Origin: Sphagnum compactum
Lineage: Eukaryota; Bryophyta; Sphagnopsida; Sphagnales
Direction of reading: 5' to 3'
DNA length: 64,000 nucleotides
Assembly (NCBI GenBank): GCA_965153455.1
Contig: OZ234501.1
Span: 9,982,001 to 10,046,000 of the forward strand
Position 1 is the stretch's first letter, and each line of letters opens with the position of its first letter. Below are positions 1 through 12,340 of the stretch, in pieces. The position numbers and the translations under genes are program-made. The notes under the pieces are model-generated. The model ran no database searches. It was not told the origin of the DNA and saw nothing but the letters and a program-made list of their open reading frames with translations.

Positions 1-2030
1 GAGATGGCAATGCAACCATTGCACAAAATTTATGGTTTAATCGCATATTTGACTTGTACAATATATTCTTATAGTAATTTATTTTTTTAAAATTTATAAC
101 TTATTTATATATTTATCCAAGAGATTAAAAAATAAAATTCTAATTCTAAATTTTACAATTTATTTATATATCAATTCCAATGATGATCCAAAACCATGTA
201 AAATCTAATAATATTTATATGAATATGAAAATTTTCCAAAAAAATCTAGATTAATTTTGCTAATTTTTATGTGATTTACTCAGGACCTTAGGGTTAGTTA
301 CAAACGTTTAATTAATCCATTTTCACCTTCAAATGTTGACAAAATTGACTCATATTTTTATATGTCATTTTTGAATGTATATTACATCACATTATGTAGA
401 TTATATGAAAAAATTCAATCTTAAATGAAGTTAAAAATTGACAAGTGTGTTATTCAAAAGTGGTTACACTTACAGTGGCTCATTATATTGTAAACTTACT
501 CTAATAGGCTATTGCTTCCTTTACCACATTCTCCACATGTTGGTGGGTATAAATGTGGCAATGCTCCAACTAAAAACAAATTATAGTCACCACCAACCTA
601 TCCTTATTGATCCCACAAATTTTACATTAAAATAACAATCCATAATTAGCATGGGCACTCTAAAACAAGGAAAAAGGGGAAAATTATTTGTGGGTATGAA
701 ATCATATCGTTCATGAATCATTTTGGATTCATGGAAATTGATGACTACATTGATTTCTAATATTTGATTTGTTTTGTTGCTTTACATAAATGCAATCACA
801 ACATACATTACATTTTTCGATCGTTTATGTTTACATTGTGATGGTTATGATGGATCCTTTAAAGACCATATTAAATTTATGCACATTAGTAATAGTGGGT
901 GCATGCACAAATGAGTGGACCAATTTGGGTGTCACGTAAGCCAATTCTGCCTTGTGGTTGCCATTATAATGCCCATGTTGCTTTATAGATTTTGAAACTT
1001 ATTAAAATGAACTTGGTTTAAAGATCTTAACTTGAATATTTACACGATACACAAAATCATTTTATAAATTTCATAAAATCGTAACAGCATGGACTTTTGA
1101 ATTCAAAACTCACGGACTATAATTTTAACTGCCATTTTTTTGTGGAGTATGATACGGTCCATTGATGATGGGGTGTGTGTTAAGCACTTGAAATTAACAA
1201 GATATCATAATAAAGAAGCTAAGGGTAAAAAAAAATTGATTATATTTATGAACTTTTGAATGGGCTAATTAAGAGCATTTTTTCATAAGTCCATGTCATA
1301 TTGGAGGAAAAGGTGTTTTATAGTATTTTTGCTTACATGTTTAAAGAAAGAGAAATTTTAGTTGAGACATTAATGACATGGAAAAAATATGAAAAAAATC
1401 AATGTAAATTAGTTGTAATTTTGATAATCTATTTAAGATTTTGAGTAAATAAGGACTTTGGATTTGTGGCAAATTAATCCACCCATTTGTGCACCTACCC
1501 CATTCCACCTTGTGTATGGGACCTTCTTTCTAACTCCCTTCTTAACTTTTTCATGAATGTATAAGGAAACATAAAAAACCATTTTAATGAAACCTCAAGT
1601 CAAATAATGAGAAGTCAATCAAGTGAAAAACCAAGTGAACACACCATAAGCCAAAGTGGTAAAAAACACATGATTGAAAGGTCTACAAAAATATGCAAGA
1701 AAAAACAAGTGTTACACTTTACTTCATTTGCATAAATTTGCACAATCATTTTGAGAAAAGTCAAAATACAAGAACATATCAAGCTTTACCATTTTGTTAT
1801 GACGAATATTTGACTTGATTGAACTTATTTTCAAGCTTGAGCCTTGATTTCATTTCATCAATCCCTAATGATTTTGTTATCCACTCAATGATCATTTGTC
1901 AAAATTAACACACATTCCTACCTACTCCATAAAAAAAACAACTCCTACTACCACATTGTTTTACAACTAATCTTCAAAATGGGATTGGGTTACTTGAACA
2001 ATGGAACAATAAAAAAGTTAATCAAAACAT
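1..2030. other. AT-rich intergenic DNA, no gene seen
   Basis: AT-rich sequence on both strands with only short chance reading frames. No domain, RNA gene or transposon end was recognised. Confidence 0.6.
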
Positions 2031-3060
2031 GAGTGCTTTTACATCAAATAATAGCTTGCCTTTCAACTTTCCAAACATATTCTGCGAAAATTAACACATT
2101 TGAACCTTTTAACTTTTCAAACACACATCACCAAAAAAAACTTAAGCTTCTACAACAAGGAAATCAAAACCCGCTCAAAATCCAACGGGGACTGAGTTGG
2201 GTTTCATCTAGATGAAAACCCAAAACGAGTTTTCTCCAACTAGTGCATTAGTGAATGTTGGGTCACACCAATTGTTATTATGTGTCAGAGAACACTTAAG
2301 GATGGGGGTGTTCCCAAAGAAAGGAACTCCTCCAGCATCCACCAATGAAGGAACTAATGCTACTGGGAATGCCCTCCTGTTTGATGGCATCATCCCAGGT
2401 AATAATAACTTAGCAAATTTTTCCCAAATCTGAAAATATATATCACGTTGTTCCACATGAAAATTTGATACTTGTCAAATATCATGGGGAAAAATAAAAC
2501 ATCATGCATTTCACAAAGTGAAACCCTACTGGATAGTTCATTTCTTATTCAAAATGCCTTGCATTTCTAGGAGGCAATAGAGTTACCCACAAAGTCAGTC
2601 AAACTGGGGACCAAAATGCCCAGTTTCGTTGAAACTGAGGACGAAATGCCCAAAAATGGCAGAAGAAGGTACATTGTCTTTAAACAGGGGGCGAAACTGA
2701 TAAAAGCAGTTTCATCTTGAGTTCTCGACTTCATGAGGGCGCCTTTGCTGCAGTATTCATTGCTGCTGGAACTCAAGTTTTTTTTTAAAGAAAATCATGT
2801 GCAATTGATTTTTGGCGAAAAGTCTCTTTTTTTTTAAAAAAAAAGTAGCCAAATTTTGCCACATTTAAATGGGGTGGGGGGGTAGGGGGGGAGGGGGGAG
2901 TGTCACCGCAGGTCTGTGTATACTGGCTACACTTTTAGTGGTTCCTGCCACTAAAAGTTAAGTCCAAATCTGCCTGGGGAGGTTTGCCACCCATTCTACA
3001 CTAGAAAATTCAAAAGACAACACTGCAACAGGTCCTTTAAAAGTCAAGAAACGGCCAACA
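2031..3060. other. Unrecognised more complex sequence with a G-run tract
   Basis: This stretch is less AT-rich than its surroundings and has short open frames on both strands (about 2,210-2,450 and 2,570-2,776), but none matches a family I know. A tract at about 2,871-2,899 consists of several runs of five or more G separated by single T or A bases. It may be decayed transposon or gene sequence. Confidence 0.4.
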
Positions 3061-3070
3061 CTAGTTACTA

Positions 3071-3494
3071 CATAATAGAGATATCCACAAATTCACCCTG
3101 TCTTCACCCTGTCTTTGGGCCTCCTTTCACCCCCTAACCTCCCTTTTAGTGGCATCCGTAAAGTAAGAAAATTTTAATAAATCTCAGTATGAAATGCTGA
3201 AACTCAGTACGAAATGCTGAATCTGAGCATTTTATGCACAAGGTTCGAGAGGAATTATAGTAGTTGTACAGGTAGGAGCAGTGAAAATCGATGTAGTAGC
3301 TGTGGAGCCGCTCAGGCAAAAAGAAAGACAGGGTGAAACTCAGGAACCATCAAAATTGTTGGTCTTCTGAGTTTCAACCCCCCCTTAATGTTAATGTACT
3401 ATTTTGCAGGTTTTTTTCGAATCTCACCCTGTGTATGACCAAACTCAGGGTATTGGTGCTGTCTTTTCCTGACTTTACGGATATCTCTAATATC
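3071..3494. repeat. Possible inverted-repeat element with internal inverted and tandem repeats
   Basis: AATAGAGATATCC near 3,073 is mirrored by GGATATCTCTAATATCC at about 3,478-3,494. TTCACCCTGTCTTT (about 3,105) is mirrored by AAAGACAGGGTGAA (about 3,326), and TCCGTAAAGT (about 3,156) by ACTTTACGGA (about 3,472). A 20-bp unit with core CTCAGTAYGAAATGCTGAA occurs twice near 3,184-3,223. Nested inverted repeats suggest a small foldback or MITE-like element, but no target duplication was found. Confidence 0.35.
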
Positions 3495-3502
3495 CTACTA
3501 CT

Positions 3503-3683
3503 CTTGGCAGCTTGGACACTAATTATATTCCTTTCAGAAATGTTGAAATACTCCAAAATTACTTTTTTCAAATAATTTTTTTTGTGAAGAAAAACATTGA
3601 ATCTTCAAGATTATTCTATTTGTCGAGCTGAAATTTTCAAAATTAATTAATTATTTTGACAGATATGTGTCTAAGCTGCCAAG
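3503..3683. repeat. Inverted repeat with 17-bp arms
   Basis: CTTGGCAGCTTGGACAC at 3,503-3,519 is inverted as GTGTCTAAGCTGCCAAG at 3,667-3,683, with one mismatch and a spacer of about 147 bp. It lies just beyond the inverted repeats ending near 3,494 and may belong to the same element. Confidence 0.5.
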
Positions 3684-3699
3684 ATACTATGATATGCTG

Positions 3700-5030
3700 T
3701 GGATTCATGAGACAGGAATGACTATGTCAGTACAGATATGGTCAAATGCGGTGACAAAAAAGCTGATTTTTTGTTTTGCAACAAAGCTGTTAGAACCTGC
3801 ACCTAGTCATCTATGAACAACACACAGAACCATGCTTGAAGTTTGAACCTCTAGTCACCTAAGTTCGTGTTGATCACGGTGGCGAATTATTGTTCACTTG
3901 GCGCGAGGAGCATGGCAGGTCGGTTACATTCGGCGTCATGTCTTTGTGTCCGAATGGATCATGGCAATGACTTAAACCGCTCCTTGGAACCCCTCACACG
4001 TTCTGCAGAGATAGCTGTGCGGATTGGAGTTGGCTGATGATCGAGTGAGCTGGAGTGATCGGTTCTGACACTCAGAGAGATCATGTCCCTCTAGGCGTTA
4101 GCAATAGCAATTGTGTCCACAGTGAGATCTGTCGTGGTACAACCCACATGCTCTGGGATTCTCTGGGAATTGAGTGCAATTAAGACCCTTTTTCAGTCAG
4201 GACTGAGAAATTATTACCAGTTGCAAGTAGATGAGGAGCACAAATTATGTCAGTCAGACTTTAGGGGTACGTTTCCATGATCTCCCAATCTCCCACTTAC
4301 CCATTCTATGTCGTATCCCACTCAAATAGTTGGGGGGATTTTATGTAAAATGTTGAGACGAAAGCCCAGTATTCTAGCGGATTTCTCACTATTCTCATGG
4401 GTGCCTCCATGGTGGTCTTTTCTTTTTCCCAGTTTCGTGAGGTAGGTGGGTGGCCATCATCCACAAGTGGGATTAGCCAAATTTGGCTAAAGGTTAGAGT
4501 TGAAGGTAGTAAATTTCAGGATCCCCCCCATGTTGTGGTGACAAGATAGACCCAAATATGGCAACTTCACAACTTTTGCCTCCAAATCTGGCGAATTTGG
4601 ATAAAATTTTCCCAAAAAATCCATAAGGCCCCTCACAAACCTTTTTTTTTTGGGTGGCCAAGTGACAAAAATTCGCCACTAAAGAAAGGCTCTAGTGCCC
4701 TGCCCAGCTTGTCCCCCAGATCTAGAGATTCCCACTTGACCAACAAATGTCCGCGACATCCTCTCAAAAACTGGTTGTACAAAATGCAAAAATATTCTGA
4801 CTTGGTCCTGGTGGCATTAGCTTTCTACACCAGCAACTGCCAGGTGTGGGTTCTTTCAAAGTGGGTTGAGAAATAATGAGGTGAACATAGAAACCCTTTT
4901 GCCATCATTTGACCAACTTCATTGGGGTTGGATAGTGGGTGAGCACATGGAAATGATGTGTCATTATGCTTTCGCTGATGTGTGCTGCACATAGTCCGTT
5001 TGTTTCAGTGCAATAGTTTATTATAACACA
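3700..5030. other. Moderate-GC unrecognised stretch
   Basis: This part is clearly richer in G and C than its flanks, especially 3,840-4,300, and looks like formerly functional sequence. Translation on both strands gave frequent stops and no family I recognise. It adjoins the atp1-like fragment, so it could be part of a larger organelle-derived or transposon-derived insertion, but nothing seen proves that. Confidence 0.35.
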
Positions 5031-5204
5031 CAACTTGTAGGAATCAAGCTATTTACTGCTTTTAATCCTGTTTTCATGCACAGATTTATGTGCAATAATG
5101 TCAAGGGCTTTAACTTCTACACGTCTTCGTTTTGCAGCATTTAAAGCACCTTTTCCATCAATAGGTACTTCTAAAGCATCAACCACACCACCTAACAAGC
5201 AAGG
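5031..5204 (-). pseudogene. atp1: Fragment of mitochondrial atp1 (F1-ATPase alpha subunit)
   Basis: On the minus strand the translation reads [16 protein letters not shown], then [12 protein letters not shown] and HKSVHE, and after a one-base frame change [11 protein letters not shown]. This is the run of the mitochondrial ATP synthase alpha subunit just upstream of the P-loop (family pattern [38 protein letters not shown]). It fits the mitochondrial rather than the chloroplast version. Only about 58 codons remain, with a frameshift. The following P-loop region can be followed only vaguely to about 4,985. I read it as nuclear-integrated mitochondrial DNA. Without flanking mitochondrial sequence, a fragment carried by a transposon is also possible. 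Confidence 0.75.
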
Positions 5205-5468
5205 TCATGTGAGATGCGGCGATTTGTTTAACAATTCAACGAACGAATCATCATTTTGCTGCAGCCAATCACTAGTACTAGGCTTAAAATAACCTAAAGA
5301 GTTGAACGTTAGAATTCTCTGAAATTCATACACATGGTTTAACGAGGTGCACATCTGCAAAATTGCAAATTGCTCGTGTAAGTATTTTCCATGCCAATTG
5401 CTCATTTTGAGATCCATTGAAACACCCACCCATTTGTTAGTGCAAAATAGCCATAATTTTTCCACCAA
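5205..5468 (-). other. Unidentified 87-codon open frame next to the atp1 fragment
   Basis: The minus strand is open for about 87 codons and ends in a TGA abutting the atp1-like stretch. The translation has a coding look (ILTFNSLGYF, DSFVELLNKSPHL) but is not part of the alpha subunit and matches nothing I recognise. It may be a fragment of another gene or a chance frame. Confidence 0.25.
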
Positions 5469-6249
5469 AAAAAGTTGTTAAGGACACATTTCATTCATGG
5501 GTTATTTTGTTATACATGACATGTTTTTCAAATAAATGTTTTATACTCTAAAATCTATTCTCCAAAAGTTCAAGTATTTTCATTATCATACACTTACATC
5601 ATTATAGCAATGCATATGTTTGAATGAACACAAAACAATGTAGAACATATTTAATCTTTAAAACAAGATAATTCAATATAAAACCTTTGTTTGCATCATA
5701 TCATAAGTTAACAATAAGATATTGAATCCCCTTTTATTATTATAAATGCCAAAATGGTTAAAAGTGATTCATACGATCCACATGAATCAACACATTAAAA
5801 ACAAATATGAAAACATACATGGGCATAACAACTTATTTTTAAATTGATTTAAAATTTGATTTTGTCTCAAATGACATCCAAAAACCCCCTAACATAGATC
5901 AAAGAACATGTAAATATCAATATTTTACAAATTAATTCAAGAATAAAATATTTCATGATAATTCATGTAGTTTAATTCATTATTCATGGATGAATAAAAA
6001 AAAATTGTGGTCTTCTGCATAGCTGACATCTTCATATATTCAAATAATCCAAAAAAAACATAAATGACAAGTACAACATTTTAAAAAAAAACTTAAATAG
6101 GTCAACCTTTATGCCAAATTAAGCAAATGTTGAATTTCATAAAAATATAGTGGAATGAACATATTTAATTCATTTATGGCAATGACATTTACATCAACCT
6201 TCATTGGATTCAACCATTATGGATGGGGCTACAACATGTTATGTTCACT

Positions 6250-6700
6250 AGTGTGGCTTATGCCATTGGCCCAATTGTGAACTCATCAAACAATATCAAA
6301 AACATACCCCAATTTCCCTAAGAAAATTAGTTTTGATTTTACTAAATTTTCTTTAAGAAAATTGTTCAATATTTAATAACTTTTGCATTGTAGGTTTAAA
6401 TATTGGCCAAAGTGTGATCATCTAGGCTCTAGGAATATATTTTTTCAAAAAACCTTTTCAAGGTTTTAAAAGACAACTAATGTGAAAAGTGATAGTATAA
6501 AAAGGCAATTAGGATTACCAATGGGAAATTCTCCATGCATTTTCCCATGTGATCTAAAAGGGAAAATAGAAAAGCCAATATGATGAAAAGGCATTGATTG
6601 GTTGAAATGGCTCAAATGTTATTGGCCAAAATGTGAATTGTGTGTACATAAAACCCATTATTGGCCCAAGTATGAATTCAAGTGTCATTGGCCCCAAATG
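6250..6700. repeat. Dispersed ATTGGCC motif cluster
   Basis: The word ATTGGCC, usually followed by CAA or AAA and often by TGTGA, occurs five times in about 450 bp, near 6,257, 6,401, 6,620, 6,659 and 6,690. The spacing is irregular, so this is not a simple tandem repeat. It may be a decayed repeat or a cluster of CCAAT-type sites. Confidence 0.35.
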
Positions 6701-7203
6701 TTAAAGTTTGGGATGTGAAAGGCCAAATAGAAAGGCTAATACAATGAGGAGGTATTGTTTGATTGAATATTTATATATATAATTAATTTCACATGAAAAA
6801 TATTCCAAATTCAGAAAGTTGTTATGTTGGTACAAAAATTGTGAAATGACCACCCTACACGCCACTTCATGAAGGGGTTTCTAATGATACCAAAAGATTT
6901 GAAACACCACTCCTAGTATATTTTAGGAAACACTTGAAATAAATGGGTATTTTTTGGTATGATATGAAATAATGAAATATTATATATGTATTAAATATAT
7001 CCTAGAACATATTAAATATGTTTTCATAAGGAATTATAAAAGCATTATTTACTTTTAAGTAAATTATAAATTCTACCTTGTTTCAATAAATGCACCTTAT
7101 TCTTTTTTGCATGTCATTTAGAATAAAATGGGAATGACCTCCCCAAGACCAAAAGTGCTACAAAAGGCCCCATGGTTTAAAAGGGTTAAGGCATGATTAT
7201 ATA

Positions 7204-7288
7204 TATATATCCTATGTTAATCCATACTTCCCATAACCTTAATCTTGTACAAGGGTTATGGGGATAATGGATTAATATAGGATATATA
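7204..7288. repeat. Near-perfect palindrome (hairpin of 35-bp arms)
   Basis: The left arm is 7,204-7,238 (starts TATATATCCTATGTTAATCC) and the right arm 7,253-7,288 (ends GGATTAATATAGGATATATA). About 31 of 35 positions pair, around a 14-bp loop. This resembles a foldback MITE or cruciform; no target duplication could be assigned in the TA-rich flanks. Confidence 0.65.
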
Positions 7289-8621
7289 CAATTGTAGGTT
7301 ATGATACAAGAAACTAAAACCTAAAATAGTAAACATATTTTGGTATGATTTGAAATTATGATCATTTTTCAAGGTGAAATACACAAGTTTTACACTTTTT
7401 AAAAATTCATATGTATTCAACAAGGATTAACACAAAACATGGGATGTATTAGGGAAATCGTAAGTATTTTTAGTAACATGTTGCAAAAAACTTCATTTAA
7501 AATTTTCTTTCTATGAAAAAGTAAATATGACCATAAAAAGACTAGTAGTCCTTGGGTCCTTTGTCATTGTTGGCTTGTTTGATTGTGATTTGACTCATGA
7601 AGGCTACCCAACTAGGGTATATTCACAATTGGGGTACACAAAAGGATTGTTTGACCTCAAAATCACATTAAACCTCAACTTTGATTGATTGTCATGATAA
7701 TAATATAATATACAAATTATATCATTTTTATTGTTTCATTAGATATTAAGGAGTGTCCATTTAATCAATAGGGTAAAACTAATCATAATTTTGATGAATA
7801 AAAAATGTCTTTATTTACTTTTAAACATGGCTTAAGAATGGTGTTTGATAATGTAGTTTTGTAGAAAATAATCAACATAAATATCAATATTTATTCAAAT
7901 TGCTTCATATTCTAACCACAAATACAAAAAAATATGTTTTACATTATGGCATAAAGTTTTAAGTATAATAAAACACCAAAATTTGTGGAATTGATGTTAG
8001 AATTGTAAATTTTATCATAAAAATTTCAAAAATTGCATGACTAAATGCAATCACATTTTTTTTAGATAATTTAGTTATGTTCCAAAATTTTGAAAATTAT
8101 TAGGGAAAAAGTGGATCAAAAAAATTATTTGATTTTTTAATATGACTATGGCACTCCAAATGAAAGATTATCATTTTGGAAGTGTATTGGAGTCATGCAT
8201 TCCTTATTGGTTTATACTACAACAAGATATTCAAAATTTGTTCAATTATTTTTTTACCAATCATTTTTTCATTTATTCGTTGAAGGATTAAAAATTTATA
8301 GGGTTCAAACATAGTAAAAAGATCCAAAGATGTCAAAGTTAAAGTTATTTATAAGGATTGCATTTGACATGTGGCAATTTTGTGTTGGTCTATAACCCTA
8401 ATTTCTTCATTTTTCATACCCAATTTTTTTTTAATTGTTAGATTTAAATAAATTTTTATTACACCTTGATTTTATATCATATATTTTATACATTCATCTT
8501 TTTTAGAACCAAAAAACATGTTTGAACTAAAAGCACCAAAATGTGTTATAAATATGAATTTCATCAATTTCAATTCATGTTGTTGTTCTTTTAATAATCA
8601 ATATTAAGATTCATCTCAATT

Positions 8622-8933
8622 TTGAGAAGGAATGGTGCACATTTCATTTTTAAAAGGACATTTAAGGAAAAAAAAGGATTGTCCATAAGTATATTTTTTA
8701 ATGTTTTAAAACATGCAAAAGAACTCTTGAAATCTCATAAATTTGATCAAAATTTCCATCATGTTGAAACTTTGCAATTAATAGAGCCTATTACAATTCT
8801 TTTTTGCAATCCATATTTTTGTGATCCCCTTATGATTTTTCAAAAATTGAGGATTGTAGATTTAAGCATTATCCAAACATCTTATGGCTCCTTTTATTAT
8901 ATTTGTTCTTTGTATCCACCTTTCATTGTTTAG
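8622..8933 (+). other. Unidentified 103-codon frame, probably chance
   Basis: An open frame in AT-rich DNA whose first codon is not ATG. The product is rich in Phe, Ile and Lys and matches no family I know. AT-rich DNA of low complexity can give such frames by chance, and no splice or promoter context supports a gene. Confidence 0.12.
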
Positions 8934-9057
8934 CATATGAGGACTTTGATTTTGCATAGGACACAAAATACAAAACACAATTATGTCTGAATTCTTGGTA
9001 TGGTAGGTCAATTGTGAATACACCTGCTAGGAATGTGAATTTTGAACATTGGTTTTA

Positions 9058-9190
9058 AGTAGCCTACTTAACTACCTATTATGGTTATGTAAGTAGGCTA
9101 TAGAAACTAGGTAGTTAGGTTAGTAGGGTAGGTAAGCTAGTTAAATACCTAGTTGGGTCAATAACGCCTACCTATAGGTAAGTCAAATGT
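9058..9190. repeat. TAGG/CCTA-rich tract
   Basis: Built from words such as TAGGTAG, GTTAGGTTAG and TAGCCTACTT. TAGCCTACTTAACTACCTA is followed within 60 bp by inverted versions (AAGTAGGCTA, TAGGTAGTTAGG). The same sequence style recurs near 11.8, 13, 17, 32.7, 33 and 61 kb. Confidence 0.6.
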
Positions 9191-11735
9191 TCGACTATTT
9201 TGGTAACTTTCATCCATCTTTGAAGATGTGGTTTTCAATCAAATGGATGACCTATTCTAGTAGGAATTTATTGGTGTTAAATTCTAATTTTGAATTACAA
9301 TCATTAAAGTTGAAATCCAATTGTGATTTTTTGAACTTACATAGTTGCAAATTAGTCAACATTTGAATTGGGCTAGTGACCTTGAATAAGTGGCAAACCC
9401 ATATTAAAACTATATAAACCTTTGACAAATTTGAGTTCATTTTCCTTATGTTCATTCTCTCCCTTTGTGTTCAAATTTTTATCTTCCCTTTTGTTTATGT
9501 ATAGTCCTTATTGAATAAAGTCCATCCCCCAATTTTCCTTGTTGGTTTTTAACATAGTTTTTACATTTATACTAAGTATTTCCAACTTCCATGCAAGTGA
9601 TCACAAATAATGAGAAGAGGATGCATTGAATTTCATCGTATTCAACACATGCAAATGGTAGCTATAAATGGGCCATCTTCAATTGTTCACCTTCTAAATT
9701 CTTTTTTTCTTTATTCTTTAAGAATGGGGTAGTTTCTTTAATTATTTTCTTATTTGCTCCTATGTTAATAGTTGTTATTTTTTGTGTGTTAGAATTGGAC
9801 AATCCACACTTGTCCAATGGCAACTTCTTGGAGATTGCATATGTCTAGTATTCGAGCTATTTGGAGGCATTAACATTAGTTTAATTACAATGTTTCAAGT
9901 AGGTATAAAGGTTTGCACATAATTGTATGTGGACCCCATTTACCATTATAGCCCAAAAAACATGTTGAAATGTTGTTAGAGCAATATCTTGAATCTTAAA
10001 CATCAATGGTGTTTGATCCTTGATTATGATTTTCTTGGGTGTTATTATGAAAGTCATGTATTTAATGAAAAAAAAAACAATTATAGAATTTTATTGTGTT
10101 GATGGAGATTAATTTATTGTGAATATGGTTTCAACTTTTTGTGAATAATTGGGCAGGTTTATCCCCATTATGTCTTTGGAATCTCATTTTTGGAATCTTT
10201 TTTTTGTGGGCTATAGGAGTGTGATGTACATTTGATATTAATTTTCTTTTGCTTTCATTGTGCTTGGGGTTGGATTCTTGTATGTGAATTTGATTTTGAT
10301 GTGTGCATGTTTTCATGTATGTGATCATCATTTTCTTAGTTTCAATAGTGTTGGGGTTTCAAACCATGCTAATAGGAATGCTAGTACCTCCTAAGTCACA
10401 TCATGATAATGTTTTTACAATATTTCACTATGCTTTCTAAGCACAAAAAACATTGGTTACGGGTTTTAAATTGTGCCAAAAGGTATTTTATATTTATTAG
10501 ATTATTTTCAAACTTATTCTAATGTTAGATTGGTAGAAAGGTGGGAATACAAATACAATAAACAATTTCAACATTATTTTAGTTTATGAGTTTTTTTTAA
10601 ATGTAAAAAAAGAACAAGTTACACCCTACATGGCTTCTATTAGCAATGTTTGACCCTAAATGTTAATCTAATAGCACACGACATTCTAAATACCTATTAT
10701 GGATGAAAGGTAAATGTTCATGGATGGAATTATCCATGAACAATAAAATAAGTGAAATCAAATATTGTAATTTAATAATCAATTGTAAAATCTTGATAAA
10801 TGTTTAATAGTGATAATCATTGGGGTAGGTTATGGTCGATGCAATTGTGACATGAATCTATGATATCCAAAACACTCAATGCTACTCTTCATGGACAATG
10901 TTCCAAGTTATCACCAAAATGAAAAGTTTAATGTCACAAATGACATCCAACAACCTTAACATAAATGACAAAAGTATGTTTGAAAGTTAATTCAACTAAA
11001 AAGTTTGCATAACATGTTAATTAATTTGCATAACTTAAATTTGCCATCCATGGGTTATATTCATCCATAATGGATGAATACCATCCATCATCACATGAAT
11101 CATCATCCATGAGTCTATGCCAAAACTTAACATATTCTACCTAATAATTATAATACCCAAATGTATTGTGAAATACATATTAGTATTTAACCTTGGAACT
11201 AAACATGACATGTGTCTAACATCAATATTTTCTTGTCATGTTTCCATTCCAAATAAAAACAAGGTTTCATTTATGTTCAGTAATGTGACATGTGTCATTA
11301 AACACATATTGTAATTATTGAATATTACACCTTCTTTAACCTAAGTTTAAAATCCACTTTTCATTACAATTTTGGATTTTACTAAATTTTTTGTGACAAA
11401 ATTCACCAAAAATTCATTACCTTCCATACCTTTAAAAATTACAAAGTAACCTCCATCAAACCACAATCATTGAGGGCTGAAATCCAACATTACCAAAAAC
11501 ATGTCCCAATTGATTCCTTAAATGTTTTTATTTTAAATCTAATTTTTAAAATTTTAGTCCAACGTTATTCAATACACTACAAGGAGATGTGGCCAAATGC
11601 ACTCCATATTTTATTAAATTTTGAATGAACTTGGACAAATTTGCTATGGTGAAAGTGGTTAACCCCCTAGTGAATGACCCCTAGTGAATGGGACCAATGG
11701 CTATGGACAAATGAATTCACTAACAATAAATTCAC
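9191..11735. other. AT-rich intergenic DNA, no gene seen
   Basis: No gene, RNA or transposon protein was recognised. One TIR-like word, CACTACAAGGAGATG, starts at 11,575 but no partner end was found. Confidence 0.55.
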
Positions 11736-11737
11736 TA

Positions 11738-12010
11738 AGCTACTTAGGTTAAAACCTAGGCTAGGCACCTAAAAAGTTAAACTAAGCTAGGCTAAGAACT
11801 TAGGCCAGGCACTTAAGAACCTAAACTAAGTTAGGTTAGGCTAGGCACTTAGGAACCTAAATTAAGCTAAGCTAAGAACCTAAACTAAACACTTAGGAAC
11901 CTAAATTAAGCTAGGTTAAGAACCTAGGCTAGGCATCAAGAACTTAGATTAGGTTATCCAAGTTAGGTTAAAAATTTAAACTAACCTAAGCCACCTAGCC
12001 TATAATAGGA
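11738..12010. repeat. Degenerate tandem repeat of CTAGG/CTAAG words
   Basis: An imperfect tandem array built from elements like AGGCTAGGCACTTAGGAACC and TAAATTAAGCTAGGTTAAG, with units of roughly 35-45 bp repeated about six times. It lies just outside the left end of the CACTA-like element at 12,341 and shares the TAGG style of that element's core. Confidence 0.6.
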
Positions 12011-12340
12011 ACCTAACCCATCTAGCCCAACAACTTGGTACAAGTTTGAGGGTTTGAATTAGTGTTGTGCATATATTCAAATCCAAGTGTTGAAACTAGT
12101 GGGTTTGGATCTAAGTATCATGAACTTGACCCAACTAGATCCAAAAATTAAAAAGTCAAAGTATACCGTTACTTGTTCATGGTAGAACCAAAGTAGAACC
12201 CAAAACCTTATACCCATTTTTTATGGACCCTAAACCCCCAAGGACCTCCCAAGGTTTGAATGTCTTAAACAAATTTAGGTATTAGGTTTTAAAGTTCCAT
12301 GACCTTTTAAAATACCTTCACAATGTTGCCCCATAACATT

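Larger units (their letters stand above)
5470..8620. other. AT-rich intergenic DNA, no gene seen
   Basis: No coding sequence or transposon protein was recognised on either strand. The stretch holds a dispersed ATTGGCC-type motif (about 6,255-6,690) and a palindrome at 7,204-7,288, listed separately. Confidence 0.6.

Noticed and set aside
8622-8933. A real gene in the 103-codon AT-rich frame
   Set aside because: It has a non-ATG first codon, biased composition and no similarity to any family I know.
11575-12340. CACTA end at 11,575 (CACTACAAGGAG)
   Set aside because: No matching right end followed by ATA was found.
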